From the NCBI RefSeq assembly GCF_030129945.1, contig NZ_JARRAF010000032.1, positions 1 to 54,841 on the forward strand: a DNA stretch of 54,841 nucleotides, in the 5' to 3' direction. This stretch comes from Parachitinimonas caeni (GTDB lineage: Bacteria; Pseudomonadota; Gammaproteobacteria; Burkholderiales; Chitinimonadaceae). Positions 44,309 to 52,114 of the stretch are shown here, piece after piece. The notes below the pieces were generated by a model that worked only from the letters and a program-made list of their open reading frames with translations, had not been told where the DNA came from and searched no databases. Position 1 is the stretch's first letter. Every line of letters begins with the position of its first letter. The translations under genes were made by a program, and so were the position numbers.

Positions 44309-44613
44309 ATCGGGTCGGTCAACGAGAGTGAGCAGCAGGGTATTGCCCGCTTGCGGGGGCGGATGGCGGTCGCATTTCGGCCAGCGCAAAGGCTGGCAAC
44401 ACCCTAAGCACTTGAACCAGCTATTAAATAATCGGGGGGCTGCATTATGCCCGAGTCGTGGCCGATGGTCAGGCGCTCAGCACGGCGACACCATGAAGTG
44501 TTGTTTTGGGTGAACAGCGATGGAAGCGCCTGGTAATGCAGGCCGATCGCGTTGAAGGGAGAAAACGGAGATGGTGGGGACTCCGGCACGAGGCCCCGCG
44601 AGCAGAGCCCGGA
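44309..44613. other. Intergenic region, no gene seen
   Basis: About 305 bases between two leftward genes. I see no repeat copy, no convincing hairpin and no gene. It probably holds the promoter of the paralogue pair. Confidence 0.4.
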
Positions 44614-45504
44614 TCAACGCACCCAGGCGGGGTATTGATCGTATTCGGTATAAAAACGGTGTTGCGCTTCGTAGGCCGCATCCAGATGTGAGCGGAATGG
44701 TTTGCCAAAGCCGTGAGGGTTCTTGTACTTGCGCAAAAGGGCCTGCCATTGACCGGTGCGCTTCATCCGGGCGACCTCTTCGTCAATGGCCCGAAGCAGG
44801 CCGGTTTGTAGCCAGGGAGATTTGCGCGACAACATGGCAACAAAGTGAATGCGCGTGTTGGGCCAGTCGGTTTCAATTTCCACGATCTGGTTTTGCAGGT
44901 TTTTCTTGTTGATCCACCAATTCATCCAGCTGGACGAAGATACCACCAGATCGTGCCTGCCAGCAGCCAGCATGGACGGCAGCTGTTCCAGCTTGGGCAC
45001 CTTATGAATGGTGTAACCCCAGCTCATGAATGCTTCGGTCCAGCCATTGCCGACAAAGTCGAGCAACTCGTAATGGCGAAGGTCTTCAAGCCCATCCAGG
45101 CGTGACACTTCATTAATGATGCGATCGTTACCCTTGCGCACAAAAACGTTGCAATACTCGGGGATAACCATTTCCCGCCCGAAAACGGCATATTGAAATC
45201 GCGTCGGGGTCGGGGTGGTGATCATGCCATCAGCCTGACCGCTGGCAACCATCATCTGCGCTCTGGCCCAAGGGTAGAACAGATGTTCGACACGAATACC
45301 CAATGACTTGGCTACCTGCTCGACGATTTCGACTTCCAGGCCTTTGGCAATGCCGTTTTCTTCCCAATTGATAGGCTCGGCGTCGGCCATGTATACCCAA
45401 CGCAAGACAGGGGGATAGCGATTGCTCATGGCTTGTGCCGTGGGCAGCAAGCTCAGTAGAACAAGCAGGAGAGCTGCGAATAACCTGAAACCAGTGACGA
45501 TCAT
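44614..45504 (-). CDS. Periplasmic solute-binding protein, SBP_bac_3 type
   Basis: This 296-residue exported protein has a signal peptide to about AQA. It has WVYMADAEPINWEENGIAKGLEVEIVEQVAKSLG at the front, FYPWARAQMMVASGQADGMI in the middle and RAIDEEVARMKRTGQWQALLRKY at the end, the pattern of amino-acid-type binding proteins. No transporter genes accompany it. The ligand is unknown. Confidence 0.8.
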   Translation of the reverse strand: MIVTGFRLFAALLLVLLSLLPTAQAMSNRYPPVLRWVYMADAEPINWEENGIAKGLEVEIVEQVAKSLGIRVEHLFYPWARAQMMVASGQADGMITTPTPTRFQYAVFGREMVIPEYCNVFVRKGNDRIINEVSRLDGLEDLRHYELLDFVGNGWTEAFMSWGYTIHKVPKLEQLPSMLAAGRHDLVVSSSSWMNWWINKKNLQNQIVEIETDWPNTRIHFVAMLSRKSPWLQTGLLRAIDEEVARMKRTGQWQALLRKYKNPHGFGKPFRSHLDAAYEAQHRFYTEYDQYPAWVR

Positions 45505-46046
45505 GTCGGGAAAATTAAGAAGAATATGGTTTTCTGACCAGCGGACAGATAGTCAGGATTTGACTGTCTGACGAACGTCTAATTGTGGTCGAAAGCCACC
45601 GACAAGGAGAGTTAGGGCTTATCCGAACTATTCGAGCTTCAATAATCCTGACTCAGACATTGATCCAAATGACTGGTAGACAGGATGAACTGATCCATCA
45701 TCATCCTTCTGCCTGAGGGTGGAGGGATGAAGCAGGGGACCCTGCAAGAGAAGCGCCAACAACTCTACTGAAACGGATGTGGCTTGATCCGGTTGCTACC
45801 GGGGTGGGCGGAATGGAGTACGCGCTTGAAGAAGTGAGTGTCGATAGTCAGGCCCTGTAGCCGATGGCGACGCAGCCAGATAGCAGGTGTTTGATCATGA
45901 ATCATTCGACTGCATTGATAGAGGCAAAAGGGTGCCTATCCTTGGGCAGTCCAGTCATTGGTGAGGGGGTAGGGATTTATACAATAAAACAAATGTTTGC
46001 CTTGCCCATAAGGGGTGTGCCCGGCGTTGGGCCGATGGGGGCTGTA
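45505..46046. other. Intergenic region, no gene seen
   Basis: About 540 bases between two leftward binding-protein genes. Short open frames here lack ribosome-binding sites and resemble nothing I know. No copy of the repeat family is evident. Confidence 0.5.
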
Positions 46047-46829
46047 TCAGGGCTTGCTGGCAAGACCATAGCGCGCCGCCAGGGCGGCATAACGGCCGTC
46101 TACCAGCATTTGCGCCAGGCTGGAATCGATTCTCTGCCGCCACATATCTGCCTGGGCGAATTGGCGCGATAGCATGGCATGGTAATTCACCCGAGGTAAC
46201 CAGTTTGGATAGAGCAAACCCAGTTCTGAATGGCGTGGCCTGTCTTGTTCGTCTTTAAACACCGTTGCGCGGAAAGCCTCGGCAACCACGGGCGAGACGT
46301 CGCAGCGGTCGCGCAGCACTTTACCGATGATGGACTCGATGGTGTAAGAGGTGGTGTCTACCGCCGCTTCGGACAAACCCAGCGCCCGCACATTGCTGCC
46401 ATTGACGGCGCAAACACGATAGCGCTGGAGCACTTGTGTTGTCTTCAGCAGGCTAAGGTTATGTCGGGTACGGTGATAGAGCAGGGCGGGGGTCAATGAA
46501 AAGATGGGATGGGTCAGATGATAGTCCTGCAGCCGGACCGGATTGGAGGAAGCATGCAGCAACATATCAAACTGGCCGGCTTTGACTGCGGCCATACACC
46601 GGGCAAACGGTTGCCGGACGATGCGCAAATGCACACCGTGCTCCGCCAGGATGGCAGACAGCAACTCGACGGAAAAGCCGCGTAGCTGAGTATTGCCTTT
46701 GCCCGGCTCCGTTTCATACAGCAAAGGTGGCCAATCTTCATCGTTATCACAGGCCGTCAGCTCGGTTGCGAACACGACGTTGACAGCAAAACACAGAAGC
46801 AGGGCAGGAAAAAATAAACGGGTTGTCAT
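46047..46829 (-). CDS. Periplasmic solute-binding protein, SBP_bac_3 type (divergent member)
   Basis: This 260-residue exported protein has a signal peptide to about FA-21. Its pattern is that of the same fold: LRGFSVELLSAILAEHGVHLRIVRQPFARCMAAVKAGQFDMLL and a final IDSSLAQMLVDGRYAALAARYGL. Four cysteines (for example TACDNDED, ARCMAAV, YRVCAVNG, DRCDVSP) could form disulphides. A repeat end lies four bases upstream of its start codon, so the element sits where the promoter or ribosome-binding site would be expected. The ligand is unknown. Confidence 0.78.
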   Translation of the reverse strand: MTTRLFFPALLLCFAVNVVFATELTACDNDEDWPPLLYETEPGKGNTQLRGFSVELLSAILAEHGVHLRIVRQPFARCMAAVKAGQFDMLLHASSNPVRLQDYHLTHPIFSLTPALLYHRTRHNLSLLKTTQVLQRYRVCAVNGSNVRALGLSEAAVDTTSYTIESIIGKVLRDRCDVSPVVAEAFRATVFKDEQDRPRHSELGLLYPNWLPRVNYHAMLSRQFAQADMWRQRIDSSLAQMLVDGRYAALAARYGLASKP

Positions 46830-46834
46830 GGCTA

Positions 46835-46920
46835 GGCTCTGTTGACGTTTTGTTTCCGCTCGCGCCGGGCCGAGTTTTGGGGCGGGGCGATCTCTATCAA
46901 GCGTGGCGGAAGGAGCATGT
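46835..46920. repeat. Repeat copy 4, hairpin-less variant
   Basis: It begins GGCTCTGTTGACGTTTTG after TA (46833-46834). It goes straight on to CGCCGGGCCGAGTTTTGGGG, matching the tail box of the copy at the window end. The internal hairpin is missing. The right boundary is uncertain. Confidence 0.7.
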
Positions 46921-46967
46921 GGCCTATCAGGTACGGGGAGCGATTTTCGACAGATGAGGCGGAAAAA

Positions 46968-47000
46968 CCAAAAGGCACATCCAGCGGATGTGCCTTTTGG
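46968..47000 (-). terminator. Rho-independent terminator after the aminotransferase gene
   Basis: CCAAAAGGCACATCC and its complement form a 15-bp stem around a three-base loop. On the minus strand it is followed by TTTTTCC, about 30 bases after the aminotransferase stop. Confidence 0.9.
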
Positions 47001-47028
47001 TTTCAGGCTGTGTTACCGGAAGGTGCGC

Positions 47029-48228
47029 TCAGCGTAATACGGCGGCAATTGCTGTGGCGACACGGTCAATGTTGCGGCTGTTGAGTGCCGCGACACAGAT
47101 GCGACCGGTGGATACCGCGTAGATGCCATGCTCGGTTTTCAGACGCTCGACCTGTTCGGCACTCAGACCGGAGTAAGAGAACATGCCGCGTTGTTGCAGA
47201 ACGAAAGAAAAGTCGCGTCCGGCGCCGTGCTCGGCCAGTTTCTGCACCAGTGCCTGGCGCATGGCCTTGATACGGTCACGCATTTCGGCCAGCTCACTTT
47301 CCCATAAGGCGCGCAGCTCCGGGCTGTTCAATACGGTGGCGACCAGCGAGGCGCCGTGTGTGGGTGGGTTGGAATAGTTGGTACGGATAACGCGCTTGAT
47401 CTGGGATAGCACGCGGGCCGATTCTTCGCGGCTTTGGGTGACGATACTGAGGGCGCCAACGCGCTCGCCATACAGCGAGAAAGATTTGGAAAACGAGCTG
47501 GAAACGAAGAAATCCAGGCCGGAATCGGCAAACAGGCGCACGGCCAGACCATCAGCGTCGATGCCATCGGCGAAGCCCTGATAAGCCATATCAAGGAAAG
47601 GCGTCAGTCCGTTGTCACGGCAGGCGGCGACAACTTGCTGCCATTGTTCGGTGCTGAGATCGACACCTGTCGGGTTGTGGCAGCAGGCATGCAAGACCAC
47701 GATCGACCGTGCTGGGAGCGCCTTGAGAGAGGCCAGCATGCCAGCGAAATCGACGCTCTGGCTGGCAGCATCGTAGTAGCGGTAGTTCTCGACCTTGAAC
47801 CCGGCGGATTCGAACAGGGCGCGGTGGTTTTCCCAGCTGGGGTCGCTGATCGCTACAACGGCTTCGGGGCTCAGGCGTTTCAGAAAATCGGCGCCCAGCT
47901 TGAGTGCACCGGTGCCGCCTAACGCCTGGGTGGTGACTACCCGGCCAGCCTGGATCAGGGCCGAATCGGCGCCGAACAGCAGGTTCTGTACGGCATTGTC
48001 GTAGGCTGCGATGCCTTCGATCGGCAGATAGCCGCGCGCGGGTTGCGCTTCCAGCCGGGCTTTTTCCGCAGCCATGACTGCGCGCAGCAAGGGCAATTTG
48101 CCATCGTCGGTAAAGTACACGCCAACGCCAAGGTTGACCTTATCGGTGCGGGTGTCGGCGTTGAAGGCTTCGTTGAGTCCAAGAATCGGGTCGCGCGGAG
48201 CGAGTTCTACCGTTGCAAACAGCGTCAT
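47029..48228 (-). CDS. Aromatic/aspartate aminotransferase (class I)
   Basis: This 399-residue PLP enzyme is of the TyrB/AspC type and transfers amino groups between aromatic or acidic amino acids and 2-oxoglutarate. It has NLGVGVYFTDDGKLPLL, GYLPIEGIAAYDNAVQ, HACCHNPTGVD, the Schiff-base lysine in SSSFSKSFSLYGERVG, and TNYSNPPTHGA. The length matches the family (about 397). I chose ATG 48228; the longer frame upstream adds residues with no counterpart. The sequence does not settle tyrosine against aspartate preference. Confidence 0.94.
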   Translation of the reverse strand: MTLFATVELAPRDPILGLNEAFNADTRTDKVNLGVGVYFTDDGKLPLLRAVMAAEKARLEAQPARGYLPIEGIAAYDNAVQNLLFGADSALIQAGRVVTTQALGGTGALKLGADFLKRLSPEAVVAISDPSWENHRALFESAGFKVENYRYYDAASQSVDFAGMLASLKALPARSIVVLHACCHNPTGVDLSTEQWQQVVAACRDNGLTPFLDMAYQGFADGIDADGLAVRLFADSGLDFFVSSSFSKSFSLYGERVGALSIVTQSREESARVLSQIKRVIRTNYSNPPTHGASLVATVLNSPELRALWESELAEMRDRIKAMRQALVQKLAEHGAGRDFSFVLQQRGMFSYSGLSAEQVERLKTEHGIYAVSTGRICVAALNSRNIDRVATAIAAVLR

Positions 48229-48510
48229 AGCAAGTCTCGACTGGGAGTGAATGAAGAAGGGCACCCGGAGCGCCGATGCACCAAGGCTTACCCTTTGCGC
48301 AAGCTTTGGGCCAACTGGGCCAAATGGGTGGGTTGGCCTTATTCTAGCCCGGATATTGTCAAAATTGCCGCTGTTTATGCTGCGGTTTGCCGAAACCTGA
48401 GGATCTTTTGCAAAGCCAGTCACAGGGCCTTCGTCGGGCATTCCCTGATTTTTCGATATAAATCATCAACCAAGCGATTGCTTGATTGATTCGCTGTGCT
48501 TGAGCGGATT

Positions 48511-48789
48511 TCAGACGGTTTCTTTGCGCACAAAGGTCTGCAAGCCGGCAGGTTCGACACGTAGCACCTCGATATCATCCACTCTGGCTGCGGGAGGGCC
48601 TTTGGCGGCCCAGTCGATGATGCTGGCAACCGAGTTGGTTTCACCTTCGACCCAGGCTTCAACGGTGCCATCCAAGCGATTGCGCACCCAGCCGGCAAGG
48701 CCGTAGCGGCGGGCGGTCATCTCAAATGCATTGCGGTAGCCAACACCTTGTACCCGGCCAATCACGATCAGTCGGCGCGCTTCGGTCAT
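48511..48789 (-). CDS. acyP: Acylphosphatase
   Basis: This 92-residue enzyme hydrolyses acyl phosphates. It has the catalytic arginine Arg19 in GRVQGVGYRN and asparagine Asn37 in GWVRNRLDG, with VEAWVEGE after them. The length matches the family. It overlaps the HAD phosphatase gene upstream by four bases (ATGA at 48786), so the two are co-translated. Confidence 0.95.
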   Translation of the reverse strand: MTEARRLIVIGRVQGVGYRNAFEMTARRYGLAGWVRNRLDGTVEAWVEGETNSVASIIDWAAKGPPAARVDDIEVLRVEPAGLQTFVRKETV

Positions 48790-49472
48790 CGCAGAGCCTC
48801 CGCAGCGCTCAGGGCGTCGGCGATCAGAGTGTGGGCGTCTGCCAGACAGGCGACGATATGGTGGCCGAAGGCACGTACTTCGGCAGAAGGGGCTTTGAGG
48901 TCAGGGATCATAATGGGTGTCATGCCGGCCGCAAGCGCTGCTCGCACGCCGGGTTCAGAGTCTTCCAGTACGACACACAGCGCGGGTGCGACACCCAGTG
49001 CGGCGGCGGCCTGCAGATAGACATCAGGTGCCGGCTTTGGGTGGCAGATGTCATCCCCGGCAATGATATGGGCAAAGCGGTTGAGCAAACCTGCCCGCTC
49101 AAGATTGCCCAAGGCAAACCGGCGCAAGGTGGAGGTGGCGACTGCTCTGGGCAGACTGGCGGTTTCGAGGTAGTCGAGCAAGGCGATCAGTCCCGGCTTG
49201 ATGGGTGGCCCTTCGGCCAGCGCCTTGGCATAAAGTTCGCGTGTACGGTCGTGAATGGCTTCAACGGGCGTCTGTTCGCCCAGCTGTTCACGCAGATATT
49301 GCCGGCATAGCCGGTCGTGCAGCCCTACCATCCCCAAGAGCAGCTGCTCGTCAAGCACGGCGCCATGTTCCTGCGCGGCTTGCTGCCAGGCAGCCAGTAC
49401 CAGCCGCTCGGTGTCGAGCATCAGCCCGTCCATATCGAAAATCACGGCAGCAATGGGGCAGGGGAGTTGCAT
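48786..49472 (-). CDS. HAD-superfamily phosphatase (beta-phosphoglucomutase-like)
   Basis: This 228-residue protein has the HAD motifs IFDMDGLMLDTE (Asp13 and Asp15), ATSTLRR (motif II), a lysine in HPKPAPDVYL and EDSEPGVRAALAAG (motif IV). The helical cap between about 18 and 85 is of the subclass I type. The family hydrolyses sugar phosphates or similar. The start ATG 49472 is chosen because the longer frame upstream lacks the family pattern. Confidence 0.9.
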   Translation of the reverse strand: MQLPCPIAAVIFDMDGLMLDTERLVLAAWQQAAQEHGAVLDEQLLLGMVGLHDRLCRQYLREQLGEQTPVEAIHDRTRELYAKALAEGPPIKPGLIALLDYLETASLPRAVATSTLRRFALGNLERAGLLNRFAHIIAGDDICHPKPAPDVYLQAAAALGVAPALCVVLEDSEPGVRAALAAGMTPIMIPDLKAPSAEVRAFGHHIVACLADAHTLIADALSAAEALR

Positions 49473-49964
49473 GATCGTCCGTCCCGATTGGTTGCGAGAA
49501 AACAGGCAGTTCGAACCCCAGCACATGGGCTGACCAGTGCGCTGGCATTATCGGCACGCCTTTAAATGCGGTAATGAGCTGTTCGGCAATCTGGCATTTG
49601 TTGCTGCCGGCATTGTCGATGGCTTTTTCTCCAGGCTCGCGTTACCAGCGGCTATCTCCACCCAGCCATCCACTTGAAAGCGGCCTGCCGGTGCGGGCAT
49701 TGGTCATCAGCCCACCAGAAAGTCGGCTGCAGGGTCCAGAATTGTCACAATTCACGCAGCCCAAGCGTTCCTTTATAGCAGCCATCAGGGTTTACAGCGA
49801 GTGCCAATCGCCAGAAGGGTCGGTCAGCCGGCAGGCGTGCCCTGGCCGGACTTGCGAGTCTGCTATAGCAAAGAGGTAAGTACGGCATGTCGCCCGCTTG
49901 GCTGCCTTGCTGGCAGTGGGCCGGTGTGTGCGGAGAAGTCATTCATTCTGGAGGAGAATTTCGG
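49473..49964. other. Intergenic region, no gene seen
   Basis: About 490 bases between two divergent genes. I see no stable RNA, no repeat copy and no convincing gene. GGAGGAG (49950-49956) before ATG 49965 is a strong ribosome-binding site. Confidence 0.5.
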
Positions 49965-51203
49965 ATGTTCAGATTCCATGGTGCCTTGCTCGCGGCATGC
50001 CTGGCCGTGCCGGTGATGGCGGATGTGCAGTCCAGTGCCGGTATTGCCTCAACGGTTTGTACGAATTTTGTCGAGACCGGTTTGACGGGTGTTGCCCCGC
50101 AGATTTTCCGTCATAGCGATGGTAGTTACCGTATCTACTACATGGGGAAAGGGCTGGCTTCGGCCAAGTCGAGCGATCTGCAGACCTTTACGGCGGAGTC
50201 GGGGGTGCGATTGGCGAGTTCCGTGACGATAGATGGTAAAACCTACAGTCAGACAAGAAATCCTTGGGTTATCAGCCGGCAGGCGGGGGGCTTTCGCATG
50301 CTATTTGATGCGGCGCTGTCGAATGGGGATTCCGCTTTGCTGTCTGCAACTTCGAGCGATGGTTTGACCTTTAGTGCCGAGGGGGTGGTCATCGCCGGTA
50401 GTAGTGCTGATATCGAAACCGCCAGCGGCAAGATCTTCCTGTCGGTGCCAACCGGTATCCGACTGCCTGATGGCCGTTGGCGCATGTATTTCGTGGCGCG
50501 TGGCACTGATATTGAGTCGGCCCTATCGTCAGATGAGGGCAAGACCTGGACCCGGGAATCGGGTGTTCGAATCAGCAATGGCGTCGATCCCACCATTCTG
50601 CAGAAGCCGGCAGGCGGGTATCGGCTGGTTTACACCGATTGGGCCAGTTCGACGCGGCTGAAACGTCTGCTGGTGGCTGATTCGTCTGATGGCCTCACTT
50701 TTACCCCCGCGTCCACGGCGTTTCTCAGCATGGCGGGCAGTGGCAGTGTGGTGGATCCTGATGTCTATCAGATGCCGGATGGTCGTTACCGGATGCTGCT
50801 GGCGACGGCAGCCAGCGGCAGTGCCAGCACCTTGCTCTATAGCTGTGATCTGCCGGCGATGTTTCAGATACAGACCAGCGCCAGTGGCGGTAATTCGGCG
50901 CTTTCCCTGACCAGCATCCTGACCCCGGATGCCATGGATAGTGGCAAGACAGCCAATCTCTATCTGGCCGCTCGCGTTGGCACGCAGTACTACTTTCATA
51001 ATGGCGCCAGCTGGCAAGCCTGGACGAGCGGTAGCCTGCCGGTTTATGCCCAGACCTTTGTGCGGGATACGCTGACACTGACACCGCTATCTGCGGCCAA
51101 TGTCAGTGCATATCCTGAAGCCGCCCTCTATCTGGGGTATGGGCTGAGCGAAGCGGATATGCTCAGTGGCAATAAGTATCAACTCATCCATACCGTGCAT
51201 TAG
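49965..51203 (+). CDS. Exported beta-propeller protein with shared C-terminal module
   Basis: This 412-residue protein has a signal peptide to about VMA-19. Repeats of the form D-G-x-Y/W-R-I/M-Y/L (SDGSYRIYYM, PDGRWRMYFV, PAGGYRLVY, PDGRYRMLL) suggest a five-bladed propeller as in GH43/GH32 or sialidase-like proteins. An Asp-box (SSDEGKTWT) supports this. The last 100 residues contain LYLAARVGTQYYFHNGASWQAW, a LTLTPLSAANVSAYPEAALYLGYGLSEADM run and a final YQLIH. They correspond to the C-terminal module of the proteins at 42361 and 43373. Catalytic residues are not obvious, so it may bind carbohydrate. Confidence 0.78.
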   Translation: MFRFHGALLAACLAVPVMADVQSSAGIASTVCTNFVETGLTGVAPQIFRHSDGSYRIYYMGKGLASAKSSDLQTFTAESGVRLASSVTIDGKTYSQTRNPWVISRQAGGFRMLFDAALSNGDSALLSATSSDGLTFSAEGVVIAGSSADIETASGKIFLSVPTGIRLPDGRWRMYFVARGTDIESALSSDEGKTWTRESGVRISNGVDPTILQKPAGGYRLVYTDWASSTRLKRLLVADSSDGLTFTPASTAFLSMAGSGSVVDPDVYQMPDGRYRMLLATAASGSASTLLYSCDLPAMFQIQTSASGGNSALSLTSILTPDAMDSGKTANLYLAARVGTQYYFHNGASWQAWTSGSLPVYAQTFVRDTLTLTPLSAANVSAYPEAALYLGYGLSEADMLSGNKYQLIHTVH

Positions 51204-51378
51204 GTTTTATTGGAGGTGGTTTTTAAATAACTGATTTGAAAATAAAAAATAAAAAGGTTTTCGTCTTTCCCCCAAAAGTCAAATATTGGCACCATGAATA
51301 CCATGGGCGCGGGGCTGTGCAGGCTGCTTTGGGGAGGGTATCCCGTCTTGTAAACTGACCGGGAACACCGTCCGGGCC

Positions 51379-51405
51379 CGTCAAAACACATGTCAACAGA
51401 ACCTA
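51379..51405. repeat. Diverged terminal repeat carrying a start codon
   Basis: GTCAAAACACATGTCAACAG then AACC, followed by TA (51404-51405), matches the family end at about 18 of 25 positions and keeps the 3' GTCAACAG block. The ATG of the kinase-like gene (51390) lies inside it. Confidence 0.5.
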
Positions 51406-52052
51406 CCTTTGATGAATTTCTTTACCAGATCACGCAGGTGCTGCTACCGGCATGGCAATTACGCAGCATTGATGCGCATGAGCCTGTGCAAAGTGCCAGC
51501 TTGCCGGCACCCTGGCAGTTGCTGGGCTGTGGAAACTATGCGGGGGTGGTCTGCCACCCGGATTTCCCCGACTGGATTGTCAAGCGCTATGCGCCGGGGC
51601 GGCCGGGGCTGGCGGAAGAAGCCGAGGTCTATCGCAAGCTGGGGCAGCACTCGGCTTTTTCGAGCTGTCTGCACATCGGGCCGGACTATTTGATACTGCG
51701 GCGTATCTGGGGCCGCACCTTCTGGCGTTGCTGCATCGAAGGGGAGCTGATCACCCCTCGTGCCGTGGAAGATATTGATCTGGCGATCGACTGGGCACGT
51801 CAGCGTGGGTTGTATCCACACGATGTACATGCCAAGAACGTCATGCAATATGCCGGGCGTGGCTTCATCGTCGATATTTCGGATTTCTACAAAGCCGAGC
51901 CCTGTGATCATTGGCAGGACTTCAAGCGGGCCTACCGCTGGTTCTATCGCCCGGTGCTGGGGCGCTGGCCGCGACCGATTCCAGAGTGGGCCATGAACGC
52001 CATCCGCCGCAGTTACCGGCGGTTGCGACGTTTGCTGGGCAGGCGGAAGTAA
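51390..52052 (+). CDS. Atypical protein-kinase-like protein
   Basis: This 220-residue protein has a shortened kinase pattern: a glycine loop LGCGNYAGVV (45-54), the ATP-binding lysine in WIVKRY (Lys65), the catalytic loop YPHDVHAKNVM (Asp145 and Asn150) and VDISDF (Asp162) in place of DFG. HRD is replaced by PHD. It has no membrane segment, but a basic C-terminal tail (RRSYRRLRRLLGRRK) could bind membrane or nucleic acid. The spacing D-x4-N is kept, so it may be active. Only a weak ribosome-binding site precedes the ATG. It could phosphorylate a small molecule rather than protein. Confidence 0.65.
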   Translation: MSTEPTFDEFLYQITQVLLPAWQLRSIDAHEPVQSASLPAPWQLLGCGNYAGVVCHPDFPDWIVKRYAPGRPGLAEEAEVYRKLGQHSAFSSCLHIGPDYLILRRIWGRTFWRCCIEGELITPRAVEDIDLAIDWARQRGLYPHDVHAKNVMQYAGRGFIVDISDFYKAEPCDHWQDFKRAYRWFYRPVLGRWPRPIPEWAMNAIRRSYRRLRRLLGRRK

Positions 52053-52114
52053 TTGACAAGTGACGTCAGCCTCGCCACGCTCGCGGCCTTTGCACCGCTG
52101 ACCCGATTCTGATC

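Noticed and set aside
45864-46172. A 102-codon rightward open frame
   Set aside because: It has no ribosome-binding site or known pattern and overlaps the well-supported binding-protein gene on the other strand.
49574-49879. A 101-codon open frame between the HAD and propeller genes
   Set aside because: It has no ribosome-binding site, biased composition (rich in Ser, Pro and Arg) and no family resemblance.
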